DNA of 18,279 bases from CAYOVG01 sp964407285 (GCA_964407285.1 CAYOVG010000115.1:1-18279); one strand, 5' to 3'. Positions 6,544 through 14,575 are shown, numbered from the stretch's first letter. The notes: generated by a model not told the origin, from the letters alone. A program made the numbers and translations.

Positions 6544-7710
6544 ATGAACGCCATGAACATCCTCATCACAACGGGCATCTTTCCTCCCGATGCGGGCGGC
6601 CCGGCGACTTCCGTCCCCTGGATCGCGGATCGACTGACGGAGCGGGGCCACCGGGTCACGGTGGTGACCCTGGGCGACGGCGCCGGGACTCAGCACGAAC
6701 GGCGCTCCTTCTCCCTGGTCCGCATCCGGCGATCCCTTCCAAAACCCTTGCGCCAACTGCTCACGATTAGTAGGATAGTAAGAACGGGACGGAACTCGGA
6801 CGTGCTGTTCGCGTACGGACTTCCCCTGGAAACGGTCCTGGCGGGCATACTGCTCGGGAAGCCCGTGGTGATGAGCATCGTGGGCGATCCGGCATGGGAG
6901 CGGTCCGTGATGCGCGGCTGGACGCGCGACGGTTTCGACGACTTCCGGTCGAGGAGGCAGGGACCCGGGCCGGAGGTTCTCAAAGCCGTGAGATCGTGGT
7001 GTGCGCGGCGCGCCCGTAAGATAAGAGTTCCCAGTCGCTACCTGGAGGAGTGCGTGGCGGACTGGGGCGTCCCCCGGGAGAGGATTACCGTCGTCTACAA
7101 CGCCCTCAGAAGTGAAGAGAGCACAGCGGAAGAGGGAACAGCGCCGGTCCGCATCCCCCTGCGAACCGGGGTGAAGTTCGTGGCGGTCGGACGCCTCGTC
7201 CCGTGGAAGCGTATCGACGCCGTCGCGGCGGCCGTGGCGACCGTGGAAAACGCCGGCCTCACCATCGTCGGGGACGGACCCGAGCGGCGGCGCATCGAGG
7301 CGCTGGTCTCGAAGCTCGGGATGTCGGACCGGGTCCATTTCGCGGGCGGAAGAAGCCGAACAGAGACCATTTCGCTCATGGCGGCGTCGGACGTCTTCGT
7401 ACTCAACTCGACCTACGAAGGGTTTCCCAACACGGTACTGGAAGCGATCGGCCTGGGACTTCCGCTTATCGTCACCGCGGCGGGAGGGACCCCGGAAGCG
7501 GTCCGGCGCGCCGGGCGGGTCCGAATGATTCCACCGGGTGACGATGACGCGCTCCGGCTGGCGATAGAGAAAGCCGCTGCAGCCGTAAGCCGCGGGAAGC
7601 GAGGGCCTCCGTTCGACGCACCGCCGGCTCCCGTACCCGCGCATCTGCGGCCCGAAACGGTTGCGGAGGAAATCGAAAAGCTCCTGCGGTCCGCCGCGCG
7701 TTGCATGTAA
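6544..7710 (+). CDS. glycosyltransferase family 4 (GT-B fold)
   Basis: The 388-residue product should transfer a sugar from a nucleotide donor to a lipid-linked or surface-glycan acceptor at the inner face of the membrane. The N-terminal domain starts with the beta-strand NILITTGIFPPDAGGPA (5-21), with the usual Gly-rich acceptor loop. The C-terminal donor domain has FVAVGRLVPWKR (212-223, with the conserved Arg/Lys), LTIVGDGPERRR (239-250) and the E-x7-E motif in STYEGFPNTVLEA (289-301, E292 and E300). An in-frame second ATG at 6553 gives MNILITT, a typical family start; neither ATG has a clear ribosome site, which suggests translational coupling to the epimerase gene 9 bases upstream. Sugar specificity is unknown. 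Confidence 0.88.
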   Translation: MNAMNILITTGIFPPDAGGPATSVPWIADRLTERGHRVTVVTLGDGAGTQHERRSFSLVRIRRSLPKPLRQLLTISRIVRTGRNSDVLFAYGLPLETVLAGILLGKPVVMSIVGDPAWERSVMRGWTRDGFDDFRSRRQGPGPEVLKAVRSWCARRARKIRVPSRYLEECVADWGVPRERITVVYNALRSEESTAEEGTAPVRIPLRTGVKFVAVGRLVPWKRIDAVAAAVATVENAGLTIVGDGPERRRIEALVSKLGMSDRVHFAGGRSRTETISLMAASDVFVLNSTYEGFPNTVLEAIGLGLPLIVTAAGGTPEAVRRAGRVRMIPPGDDDALRLAIEKAAAAVSRGKRGPPFDAPPAPVPAHLRPETVAEEIEKLLRSAARCM

Positions 7711-7741
7711 CCGAGAAAAAAAACGAGAAAGGAACGGATTC

Positions 7742-9055
7742 TTGACGGACTTACAGGAGGTACTGCGAACAGGTCCTTTCCGCCTGAAGTCCGTGCGCAA
7801 CGTGAGTATCCTGACCGTGGCCAACGTGGCGGGAGCCGCTCTCAATTTCATACAGGGCGTGGTGGCGGCCCGCCTGCTCGGTCCCGAATCCTACGGACTG
7901 GCCGCCCTGGTGATGAGCTTCCCGAGCCTGGTCTTCACGTTCTTCGATGCCCGCTCCACCGAAGCTACCGTGAAGTACGTGAGTGAATTCCTTGCCGGAG
8001 GCGACAGGGACCGCGCACTGGCGGTCTGCAAGCTCGGCTTCGCCGTGGACGCGGCCATAGGCCTTCTCGCATTTCTCGCATCCGTCTTCCTGGCGTCCTG
8101 GGCTGCATCCCATGTCGTGCACCGGCCCGATTGCGCGGGGCTCCTGGTCCTCTATTCCGCGGCGTACCTTCCCCAGGCGCTTGCTGGCACGTCCTGCGCC
8201 GTGCTGGGCAGCACGGGCCGTTTCGCGGCGATGGCCCGCGTACGAATCATCACGGCCGTCATCCGCACGCTGCTGGTGCTGGGGCTGGTCCTGGGCGGAC
8301 TGCAGGCTTCCGGCGTGGTGATCGGAAACGCTCTGGCCATGGCCCTGGACGGGTTCCTTTACGGGCTCTTCGCATGGTTCGAGGTGTTCCGGCCGTGGGG
8401 CGTCTCTCCATGGAACGGCGACTGGGGCCTTCTCAAGGGCCGCTACCGTGAGATTTTCCGTTTCCTGGCCTACAGCGACGTGAACGCCTTGGTGGGCATG
8501 CTTCCCAAGCAACTGGACGTGGTGCTGCTCGGCTACTTCCACGGACCGGAAACCGCCGGATACTACAAGCTTGCCAAACGGCTGTCCGGAGCTGTCGCCT
8601 ACCTGGTGGAGCCGCTCCAGTCCGTAATCTATCCCGAACTGGTCCGGACCTGGGAGAAGGGAGACAGGGCGGCCATACGGTCGAAAATACGCAGGCAGGC
8701 GCTGCATGCCGGGATTCCGTTCGGATTCCTCGTGCTGCTTTCCGTTTTCCCCATGCCCTTCATCATGCGGTATGTCTTCGGACAGGAGTACGCGGCCGCC
8801 ATCCTGCCGACCCAGGCGCTCATCGTCGGTTCCGCGGTCTGGCTCGCATTCTTCTGGCTCCGTCCGCTGTACATGACGCAAGGCAGAGTCAAGGGATGGG
8901 CCAACATCAATATCGTGGTGGCCTGCATCTCCCTGCTGGGATTCGTGCTCATCACCCCGTCCATGGGCGCCGCGGGCATGGCCGTGTGGGTGATGCTGAT
9001 GACCGTCCTTGCCCATGCCGTCGCCGCGTTTTGCATCAGGCAATCGTGGAATTAG
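7742..9055 (+). CDS. Wzx-type oligosaccharide flippase / polysaccharide biosynthesis membrane protein
   Basis: This is a polytopic membrane protein of the MOP (multidrug/oligosaccharidyl-lipid/polysaccharide) exporter superfamily, expected to flip undecaprenyl-linked oligosaccharide across the inner membrane. The N-terminal segment SVRNVSILTVANVAGAALNF followed by ARLLGPESYG is the classic start of the family. Long hydrophobic segments recur to the C terminus, about 12 by eye. The start is taken as TTG at 7742, which follows AAAGGA with an 8-base spacer and yields 437 residues; an upstream in-frame ATG at 7661 overlaps the previous gene by 50 bases and has no site. No ATG fits in the N-terminal region. 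It lies in the middle of the glycosyltransferase cluster, as Wzx genes usually do. The substrate is unknown. Confidence 0.88.
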   Translation: MTDLQEVLRTGPFRLKSVRNVSILTVANVAGAALNFIQGVVAARLLGPESYGLAALVMSFPSLVFTFFDARSTEATVKYVSEFLAGGDRDRALAVCKLGFAVDAAIGLLAFLASVFLASWAASHVVHRPDCAGLLVLYSAAYLPQALAGTSCAVLGSTGRFAAMARVRIITAVIRTLLVLGLVLGGLQASGVVIGNALAMALDGFLYGLFAWFEVFRPWGVSPWNGDWGLLKGRYREIFRFLAYSDVNALVGMLPKQLDVVLLGYFHGPETAGYYKLAKRLSGAVAYLVEPLQSVIYPELVRTWEKGDRAAIRSKIRRQALHAGIPFGFLVLLSVFPMPFIMRYVFGQEYAAAILPTQALIVGSAVWLAFFWLRPLYMTQGRVKGWANINIVVACISLLGFVLITPSMGAAGMAVWVMLMTVLAHAVAAFCIRQSWN

Positions 9056-9104
9056 GATGAATAGGATAAAACAGGATGAAGGATGATTGTTGGGCCACGA
9101 AACA

Positions 9105-10469
9105 ATGAATTCGGAAGATCGAAGGAAGTTCGGAGTATGCTTCCTCAGCGGCGCATCCTACGCCGACCCGCTCGATACGGGCATCGAGGAGAAGTTTCGC
9201 CGGCTCGCGGAGCGGGCGGATGTCCGGGTGGTGGGGTTCGCGACGGGCTTGTCGCCCCGGCGCTTCGCACGGCATGCGGACTTCTATCTCCTTCCCAATC
9301 TACGGATACCGGTGCTACGATACGCCGTGATGGCCGCGGTTGCTCCGCTGCTCGCGGCGTGGCTCATCTTCCGGCATCGAACGAACATTATTGTGGCCCA
9401 GAGTCCCTACGAGGGATTCGCCGGCGCGCTGGCAAAGGAGCTGGCCCTCCTCGCGGGACGAAGAACGGCCCTCGTCGTCGAAAGCCATGGGGACTTCGAG
9501 GAGTTCATATTCCTTCATCGAAGAGTTGCATTCCCGGGGCTTTTGCGTATGCTCATGAACCACGCATCCAGGTTTGCGCTGCGCCGGGCGGACGTCCTGC
9601 GCGCGGTCTCCGTCGCGACGGCGCGAAAGCTCGAAAGCACGGTTCCCGGCAAGCCCGTCTTCCGTTTTCCGGCCTGGACGGATATCCAACCGTTCCTGGA
9701 CGCCTTCGAGCAGAACGCAAGGTCGAACGGAAAGCCCGGAGCCGGCGGCAACCGCGGTTGCTTCCTCTACTGCGGAACCATCAGTCCGGCAAAGGGCGTT
9801 CACTACCTGGTGGAAGCTTTTGGAGACATCACCGCCGATCTGCCCGACACGACGACGCTGGTCCTTGCAGGCCGTGTTTCGGACCGGGCGTATGCGCGAC
9901 GGTTGGAATCCATCGTGGAACGCCACGACATCCAGGAAAGGGTCGCATTCGCGGGACACCTGGGCAAACGTGAACTCGCCGCAACCATGAACCGGGCAAT
10001 CGCATGCGTTCTGCCGACCCTTTCCGAGGGGCTTCCCCGCGTTGTGCTGGAAGCGATGGCGGCCGGGACCGCCGTCATAGCGACGAGGGTGGGCGGAAAC
10101 CCGGAACTGGTCCGTGACGGAACGACGGGCTTCCTGGTCCCGCCCGCCGACAGAGAAGCCCTGGCTGAAAAGATGCTGCGGCTGTCGATGGACCCGGACC
10201 GGGCCGCACGGATGGGGCGACGGGGCCGAGAGGCGGTCCTGGACCTTTTTCCCGGGCGGGCGGCGTACGCCGATTCTTATGTCGAGAGCTACGTTCGGCT
10301 GTTCAGGGAAGCGGAGTCGGTTTCGGGCGAGTCCGCATCCGGGTCCGGTCCGGAGATGCGCGGCATGACGAACGCCGGAAACCCTTCAACAGAGCTGGAT
10401 GCCGCCGAAGCTTTCCCGGATGGACCCGAGGCTTCGCGCGGGAACGGCGCAAGGGAGGCGCGAGGTTGA
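9105..10469 (+). CDS. glycosyltransferase family 4 (GT-B fold)
   Basis: From the ATG at 9105 the product has 454 residues. The acceptor domain contains IIVAQSPYEGFAGALAKELA and VVESHGDFEEF, seen in GT4 enzymes of surface-glycan loci. The donor domain has LYCGTISPAKGVHYLVEAF, LVLAGRVSD and the E-x7-E motif SEGLPRVVLEAMAAGT (about 307-322), followed by VGGNPELV and GFLVPP. Residues after about 400 form a Ser/Gly/Glu/Ala-rich tail of about 50 residues without recognisable structure. The start is doubtful: the ATG lacks a ribosome site, while TTG codons at 9087 and 9090 lie close behind AAGGA. The upstream 33 bases contain four AGGAT repeats. The stop codon overlaps the start of the next gene. 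Sugar specificity is unknown. Confidence 0.87.
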   Translation: MNSEDRRKFGVCFLSGASYADPLDTGIEEKFRRLAERADVRVVGFATGLSPRRFARHADFYLLPNLRIPVLRYAVMAAVAPLLAAWLIFRHRTNIIVAQSPYEGFAGALAKELALLAGRRTALVVESHGDFEEFIFLHRRVAFPGLLRMLMNHASRFALRRADVLRAVSVATARKLESTVPGKPVFRFPAWTDIQPFLDAFEQNARSNGKPGAGGNRGCFLYCGTISPAKGVHYLVEAFGDITADLPDTTTLVLAGRVSDRAYARRLESIVERHDIQERVAFAGHLGKRELAATMNRAIACVLPTLSEGLPRVVLEAMAAGTAVIATRVGGNPELVRDGTTGFLVPPADREALAEKMLRLSMDPDRAARMGRRGREAVLDLFPGRAAYADSYVESYVRLFREAESVSGESASGSGPEMRGMTNAGNPSTELDAAEAFPDGPEASRGNGAREARG

Positions 10470-11569
10470 ATATCCTGCTTCTCACGCCTGTCGTGGACGC
10501 AACGCATCCCGCGCTCGGGTTCGCCACGCGGTGGATCGCGGCAATCGCCCGACACGCGGAGCGGGTCCATGTCGTCGCCATGCAGGTCGGGGCGCTGCAG
10601 GCGCCGGGCAATGTGGAGGTCTATTCGCTGGGGAAGGAGAAAGGCCACGGGAAACCGCGCAGAGCGGCGGAATTCTACCGGCATCTCGCTTCGATACTGC
10701 TCCGGCGGGAAATCGACGTCTGCTTTTCGCACATGGTTCCCCTCTTTACCGTGATGGCGGCCCCCGTGCTGAAGGCGCGCGATATCCCCATTGTTATGTG
10801 GTACGCTCACAGGCGGGTGTCTCCGCTTCTCAAGATCGCCCACCGCCTTTCGACCCGAGTGGTCACGAGCGCCGACACTTCCTACAACTACCGCGGGGAC
10901 AAACTGGTGGTGCTCGGCCAGGGGATCGAAACCGGTCTATACTCGCCCGGCGACGCCGCCGGCGTCGAAGGCGCGGACGATACGCCGCTCCTTGTCTCGG
11001 TCGGCCGTATTTCGCCCATCAAGGACCTGCTCACGCTGGTCCGGGCCGTGAAGGTCCTGGAACGGCGCGGCAGAAACGTTCGATGTGCGATTGTCGGAGG
11101 TCCCACGGAACGTGATCCTCGCCATGCAGAGGAGATCGGAGCGGAAATAGACGCGCTGGGATTGGCCGGTAAAGTACGCATGGCCGGGCCGGCGCGGCGC
11201 GACGAGGTGGTCGAATGGCACCGGCGGTGTTTCGCCCACGTCAACCTCTGCCCCGACGGGGCACTGGACAAGGCGGCCCTGGAAGCGATGGCGTGCGGAA
11301 AACCCTCCATCGTGGCGAACCGGGGATTTATGGATGTGCTCGGCAAATGGAAAGATCTTCTGCTCTTCCGGCATGGAGATCCTCGAGACCTGGCGTCGGC
11401 GGTCGAGCGGTTGCTCGAGACCGCCGCTGCCGACCGGGAAGCGATGGGAATGGACTTGCGCCGGAAAGTGGTGGAAGACCACGACCTGGACCGCCTGGCG
11501 GAAAGGCTCATGTGCGTTTTCCGTGAAGTATCCGCGCCGCCCCGGCGACTCGCTACGGGAAGGTGCTGA
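10466..11569 (+). CDS. glycosyltransferase family 4 (GT-B fold)
   Basis: The 367-residue product starts at a TTG that overlaps the previous stop codon (TTGA), with GGGAGG 7 bases upstream, so the two genes are translationally coupled. The N terminus NILLLTPVVDATHPALGF is typical for the family, and IVMWYAHRRVSPLLK follows in the acceptor domain. The donor domain shows LLVSVGRISPIKDLLTLV, CAIVGGPTERD and NLCPDGALDKAALEAMACGKP. In this subgroup the first Glu of E-x7-E is not present as such, and the second Glu (ALEAMA) is kept. It is the last gene of the tightly packed run that begins at 5458; a 267-bp gap follows. Sugar specificity is unknown. Confidence 0.86.
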   Translation: MNILLLTPVVDATHPALGFATRWIAAIARHAERVHVVAMQVGALQAPGNVEVYSLGKEKGHGKPRRAAEFYRHLASILLRREIDVCFSHMVPLFTVMAAPVLKARDIPIVMWYAHRRVSPLLKIAHRLSTRVVTSADTSYNYRGDKLVVLGQGIETGLYSPGDAAGVEGADDTPLLVSVGRISPIKDLLTLVRAVKVLERRGRNVRCAIVGGPTERDPRHAEEIGAEIDALGLAGKVRMAGPARRDEVVEWHRRCFAHVNLCPDGALDKAALEAMACGKPSIVANRGFMDVLGKWKDLLLFRHGDPRDLASAVERLLETAAADREAMGMDLRRKVVEDHDLDRLAERLMCVFREVSAPPRRLATGRC

Positions 11570-11590
11570 GTCTGCTGCGGGGCGGTGGGG

Positions 11591-11677
11591 GTGCGAGTTG
11601 CGAGTCGTGCGGTGCGGGGTATTGGATATGGGATGCCGGATGTTTGATGTTGCGGGTTGCGGGTTGCGAGTTCCAGA
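11591..11677. repeat. degenerate heptamer array (TTGCGRG-type)
   Basis: Twelve consecutive 7-base units can be read in one register with a single 3-base break (11619-11621). Four (GTGCGAG, TTGCGAG, TCGTGCG, GTGCGGG) precede the break. After it come TTGGATA, TGGGATG, CCGGATG, TTTGATG, TTGCGGG twice, TTGCGAG and TTCCAGA. Frames are closed or biased, so this is not coding. It resembles the short tandemly repeated heptanucleotide sequences described in other bacteria. Confidence 0.55.
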
Positions 11678-11763
11678 AATGAAACCATCCCGTGGGTGGT
11701 GTGAAAACCGCGAAGACGGATGTCGTAGATCAGAGTTCGGATTGGAATTGCATGCTACCGATT

Positions 11764-11798
11764 TCCGCCCTCCGACGTCCGTTTTCCGACTTTCGCCC
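11764..11798. repeat. second heptamer array (TCCGNNN)
   Basis: Five 7-base units follow each other without a gap: TCCGCCC, TCCGACG, TCCGTTT, TCCGACT, TTCGCCC. They lie in the same intergenic gap as the TTGCGRG array, with a different core, 39 bases before the next start codon. Confidence 0.5.
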
Positions 11799-11836
11799 CC
11801 TGCGCGCACGAAGAAAACTGAAACAAGGCAATGTCC

Positions 11837-12796
11837 ATGAATATCCTATTCTTGACTCATCCCTATCCCAATTACGTCCCGGACCTCCTGCTGCACGGGC
11901 TCAGGAAACTAATGGGTTCACGGGTCGTGGACTTTCCCATGAAGGAGCGCCTCTATCGAGGTTACCTGGGACTGGGAGTGTGCTCCGAGGACCAGCTTTG
12001 TCCGAACTGGTTCCCGGCGGACAACGGGCAGATTGACCGCACCGACATATGGAACAAAGTCGCGAGCGGCTTCTTCCGATACGTGATCTGCGACATACGT
12101 GCGTTCTCCCTTATCGAGAAAAATTGTACGACGCCGCCCGCGGGACTGGTCATCGTCGACGGAGAAGACAGACCGGTACGAATTCCTGTCGGTCCTTACG
12201 TCGTATGCCGCCGGGAAACCGACGGCGCCGATTACAGCATCCCGTTGCCCATGGCCCTTCCGGAGGAAATCCTCAGGTGGATTTCGTCCTTCGACAACAT
12301 CCCCAAAACATATTCGGTGGGATTTCTGGGGTCCGTGACCCAGCTCTGCATGGACAGGAAGATCATCGTCGAAGAGCTTGCCCGGGCATACCCCGACTGC
12401 CTCTTCGCGACTACCGCGGTGGCGACGGACGACGACCCGAAACCCCGGGGGAGAATGGGGCGAAACGATTACTACGGGAACCTGCAAAGATGCCGCATCG
12501 TTCTATCCCTGCGAGGCGCGGGATACGATACCTTCCGGTTCTGGGAAAATGCGGCTTGCAGGTCGATCCACATAGCCCAGAGGTTTCCGCTCTATGTCCC
12601 CAACGATTTCCGAAACGGAGAGCACATCTTCAGGTTCGCCGATATCGGCGAGTTGCGAACGATCATCGACGGTCTTCTACGCAATGAAGCCGGAATGGAG
12701 CACATCATTCGAAACGCCAGGCGACACCTGGTAGACTTCCACCTCACAACCCGGCGGGCGGCATATCTCCTGGACAGGTTGAAGAATATATTCTGA
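11837..12796 (+). CDS. putative glycosyltransferase, CgeB-like / GT-B type
   Basis: The product has 319 residues from the ATG at 11837, which follows AAGG with an 8-base spacer; the ATG at 11831 would place the site too close. The N terminus NILFLTHPYPNYVPDLLLHGL looks like the first strand and helix of a GT-B enzyme. The C-terminal half has VGFLGSVTQ, then YYGNLQRCRIVLSLRGAGYDTFRFWENAA, then FPLYVPNDFRNGEHIFRF, ending in a helical segment. This order (a GFxG loop, a surrogate donor-binding segment with RFWENAA, then a late loop) resembles CgeB-like and exostosin-like glycosyltransferases. I cannot assign a family with certainty. Its location between glycosyltransferases and a polysaccharide deacetylase supports a role in glycan assembly. 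No signal peptide is visible. Confidence 0.6.
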   Translation: MNILFLTHPYPNYVPDLLLHGLRKLMGSRVVDFPMKERLYRGYLGLGVCSEDQLCPNWFPADNGQIDRTDIWNKVASGFFRYVICDIRAFSLIEKNCTTPPAGLVIVDGEDRPVRIPVGPYVVCRRETDGADYSIPLPMALPEEILRWISSFDNIPKTYSVGFLGSVTQLCMDRKIIVEELARAYPDCLFATTAVATDDDPKPRGRMGRNDYYGNLQRCRIVLSLRGAGYDTFRFWENAACRSIHIAQRFPLYVPNDFRNGEHIFRFADIGELRTIIDGLLRNEAGMEHIIRNARRHLVDFHLTTRRAAYLLDRLKNIF

Positions 12797-12842
12797 GGAT
12801 GCTCTCTTTTCACTTCGTCGGAAGATTGTTGGAGTCCGTGCA

Positions 12843-13661
12843 ATGGAGCGAGCATTGCGGGGCATGCGCGGCGTCGATCCGGTAAGAAATACCCTGCTTC
12901 GACTCATGCGCGGCATTGCCGGGCCCGGCCGTCGCATCCGGGTCATCCTCCTCTACCATTCGGTCGGAAGCGACGTCTCGCCCGCGAGCATCCCCGTGAA
13001 AGCCTTCGCGACCCAGATGGAACTGGTCGCCCGGCGCTTCAAAACGGTTCGCCTCGGTGACCTGCGCAGCGCAACCCGAAGCGGGCATCCGTCGGAGGAG
13101 AACATCGCCTGCGTTACCTTCGACGACGGGTATGCCGACAACTTCGAACACGCGCTCCCGGTGCTGGAACAATGCGGGATCAAGGCTACATTCTTCGTCG
13201 TGAGCGGATTTCTGGGCAAGACGTGCCCGACGTTCGCGGGTCCGATTCCGATGATGGAAGCCGGGCAAGTCCGGGAACTCGCCGCCATGGGGCACGAAAT
13301 CGGCTCGCATACCGTATCCCACCGACTCCTTGCCGCCCTGCCCCACCGCACGGCAACCATGGAGATGGAACTGTCGAAGAAGACGCTGGAGGACATGCTG
13401 GGGGAGGAAGTGTCGTCCCTTGCCTATCCCAAGGGGAGCTATGATCGCGGCATGGAGGAAACGGCGGAACGACTCGGGTACCGGACGGCGGCAACCACCC
13501 GCGAGGGACTCGTGGAACCGCGCCCCGACTGGATGGCTCTGCCGAGAGTATGGATCGGCAATCGCCTGAACATGGGGGCCTTCGAAGCAAAGCTCTCACC
13601 GGCCATCGACTGGTACGTCCAGCTACGATCGGCGTGCGTGCGGGTTTGGCATTCTTCATGA
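12843..13661 (+). CDS. polysaccharide deacetylase (NodB-type, carbohydrate esterase 4)
   Basis: The 272-residue product belongs to the CE4 family, metal-dependent enzymes that remove N- or O-acetyl groups from glycans. Motif 1 is TFDDGY (92-97, catalytic base D94 and metal ligand D95), motif 2 is SHTVSH (155-160, metal ligands H156 and H160) and motif 3 is YPKGSYD (195-201). The early strand IRVILLYHSVG is typical of the subgroup found in exopolysaccharide loci. GGAG stands 8 bases before the ATG. No clear signal peptide is present; the first 30 residues are Arg-rich, so the protein may act in the cytoplasm or be exported in a way not seen here. It lies 46 bases behind the CgeB-like gene and closes the rightward cluster before an accessory patch. 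Confidence 0.88.
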   Translation: MERALRGMRGVDPVRNTLLRLMRGIAGPGRRIRVILLYHSVGSDVSPASIPVKAFATQMELVARRFKTVRLGDLRSATRSGHPSEENIACVTFDDGYADNFEHALPVLEQCGIKATFFVVSGFLGKTCPTFAGPIPMMEAGQVRELAAMGHEIGSHTVSHRLLAALPHRTATMEMELSKKTLEDMLGEEVSSLAYPKGSYDRGMEETAERLGYRTAATTREGLVEPRPDWMALPRVWIGNRLNMGAFEAKLSPAIDWYVQLRSACVRVWHSS

Positions 13662-13794
13662 GTGTTCCGCACTTCAGGCGACAAAGAAAACGACACGCTC
13701 AAATGTAAGAATAGCAAGGAAGGCCGCTGAAAACCTCTCCGAGGCCGTGCTCCCGTTGTGGCGCGTCTTCCTAATATTCTTTCATCAACATCAG

Positions 13795-13859
13795 TTACGG
13801 GCGGATAAGCTCCCACTCCTGATCACCTATATCGCTGGGGTATGCTTTTCTTTTTCCAT
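13795..13859 (-). pseudogene. remnant of an IS5-family transposase N terminus
   Basis: Read leftward from about 13854, one frame gives KRKAYPSDIGDQEWELIRP followed by a stop. This matches the N terminus of IS5-type transposases, which typically read M-x-RKAYPSDLSDxEWxLLxPLLP (from memory of the family). The ATG at 13859 is out of frame by two bases, as if two A were gained in the A-rich stretch (ATGGAAAAAGAAAAG). Nothing transposase-like follows the stop. The fragment is too short for certainty but the pattern is specific. Confidence 0.45.
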
Positions 13860-13913
13860 AACACAAACTGTAACACATGATACCCTATAAGCGCATTCCG
13901 CTCTCCAACAATC

Positions 13914-14216
13914 TCAGGGCTGAGGGCTTTCCGCATTCACAAAGGCCGTGACCTTGATCGGCTTGCCTGATTTTCTGACTTGGGCGAGGTCGTATTGCGC
14001 CTGAAGTTGTAACCAACTCTCAGGACTGCGCCCGAAAGCTTCGGACAGCCGCACGGCCATTTCGGGAGAAATGCCCGCGTGGCCGTTCAACAGCAAGGAA
14101 AGGGTCTTGCGCGTAACGCCAAGCCCTTCGGCAGCCTTGGCAACAGTCAAGCCAAGGGGCTTCAGGCACAAGTCCCGGATGATTTCGCCCGGATGCGGGG
14201 GATTCTTCATGGCCAT
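13914..14216 (-). CDS. higA: HigA-family antitoxin (XRE-type HTH)
   Basis: The 100-residue product is a HigA-type antidote. PPHPGEIIRDLCLKPLGLTVAKAAEGLGVTRKTLSLLLNG is the family signature, with the helix-turn-helix at about residues 23-47, followed by SPEMAVRLSEAFGRSPESWLQLQAQYDL. It should neutralise HigB and repress the operon by DNA binding. AGGAG, overlapping the higB stop codon (TAGGAG), lies 9 bases before the ATG at 14216; the ATG at 14210 is an alternative start that gives the usual MKNPPHPGE. As in most higBA loci the toxin gene comes first. The C-terminal tail after residue 80 is a little longer than the minimal family form. Confidence 0.9.
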   Translation of the reverse strand: MAMKNPPHPGEIIRDLCLKPLGLTVAKAAEGLGVTRKTLSLLLNGHAGISPEMAVRLSEAFGRSPESWLQLQAQYDLAQVRKSGKPIKVTAFVNAESPQP

Positions 14217-14228
14217 GGTGCATAACTC

Positions 14229-14507
14229 CTAATGGTAATCGATCAAATCAACGTCGGTAGCGCGGCCATCCTCGAAACGGAAAATCACCCGCCAGTTTCC
14301 CGAAACGGACACCGCATAAAAACCGGCCAGATCGCCCTTAAGCTGGTGAAACCTCAGGCCGGAAACATTCATATCTTCGGGGACAAAAGCAGTATCGAGC
14401 AAAAAGAGGATCTGCCGCAACCGCTTCACAAGGGACTGCTTTACGCCCTTGGTCTGGTCGTCGTGGTAGAGGGCGGCTAACCCCTTATGCTTTATGTCGC
14501 CGATCAT
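14229..14507 (-). CDS. higB: HigB-family toxin (RelE-like mRNA interferase)
   Basis: The 92-residue product has the standard length and motif order of HigB/GraT-type toxins: an N-terminal HKGLAALY, the helix KRLRQILFLLDTA, then EDMNV, the loop FHQLKGDLAGFYAVSVSGNWRVIFRFEDG and the C-terminal VDLIDYH. Members cleave mRNA on the ribosome. The Arg and His residues expected for activity (in GNWR and the terminal DYH) are present, so the toxin is probably functional. GGGA stands 7-8 bases before the ATG at 14507. The stop overlaps the ribosome site of higA, consistent with a coupled two-gene operon. The GC content appears lower than in the glycan genes, which suggests recent acquisition. Confidence 0.9.
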   Translation of the reverse strand: MIGDIKHKGLAALYHDDQTKGVKQSLVKRLRQILFLLDTAFVPEDMNVSGLRFHQLKGDLAGFYAVSVSGNWRVIFRFEDGRATDVDLIDYH

Positions 14508-14529
14508 AAATATATCCCGTTACGTATCT

Positions 14530-14575
14530 GGTTACAAGGCCGGACTTTTGTAACCCTACTCAGAGAAGATGTCAA
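14530..14575 (-). promoter_or_regulatory. higBA promoter with overlapping operator candidate
   Basis: Read leftward, TTGACA (14575-14570) and TACAAA (14552-14547) are spaced by 17 bases. The perfect inverted repeat GGTTACAA-N10-TTGTAACC (14530-14537 and 14548-14555) covers the -10 box with one arm and the expected transcription start region with the other. HigA-type antitoxins repress their own operons through such palindromes. A further GTTAC half site lies at 14519-14523. Confidence 0.55.

Noticed and set aside
5440..7851. 803-codon open frame on the minus strand across the epimerase and GT4 genes
   Set aside because: It is antisense to two genes with clear motifs, is Arg/Pro/Gly-rich and matches no family. 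Long antisense frames are common at this GC content.
7751..9043. 430-codon minus-strand frame opposite the flippase
   Set aside because: His/Gly/Gln-rich antisense shadow of a membrane protein gene.
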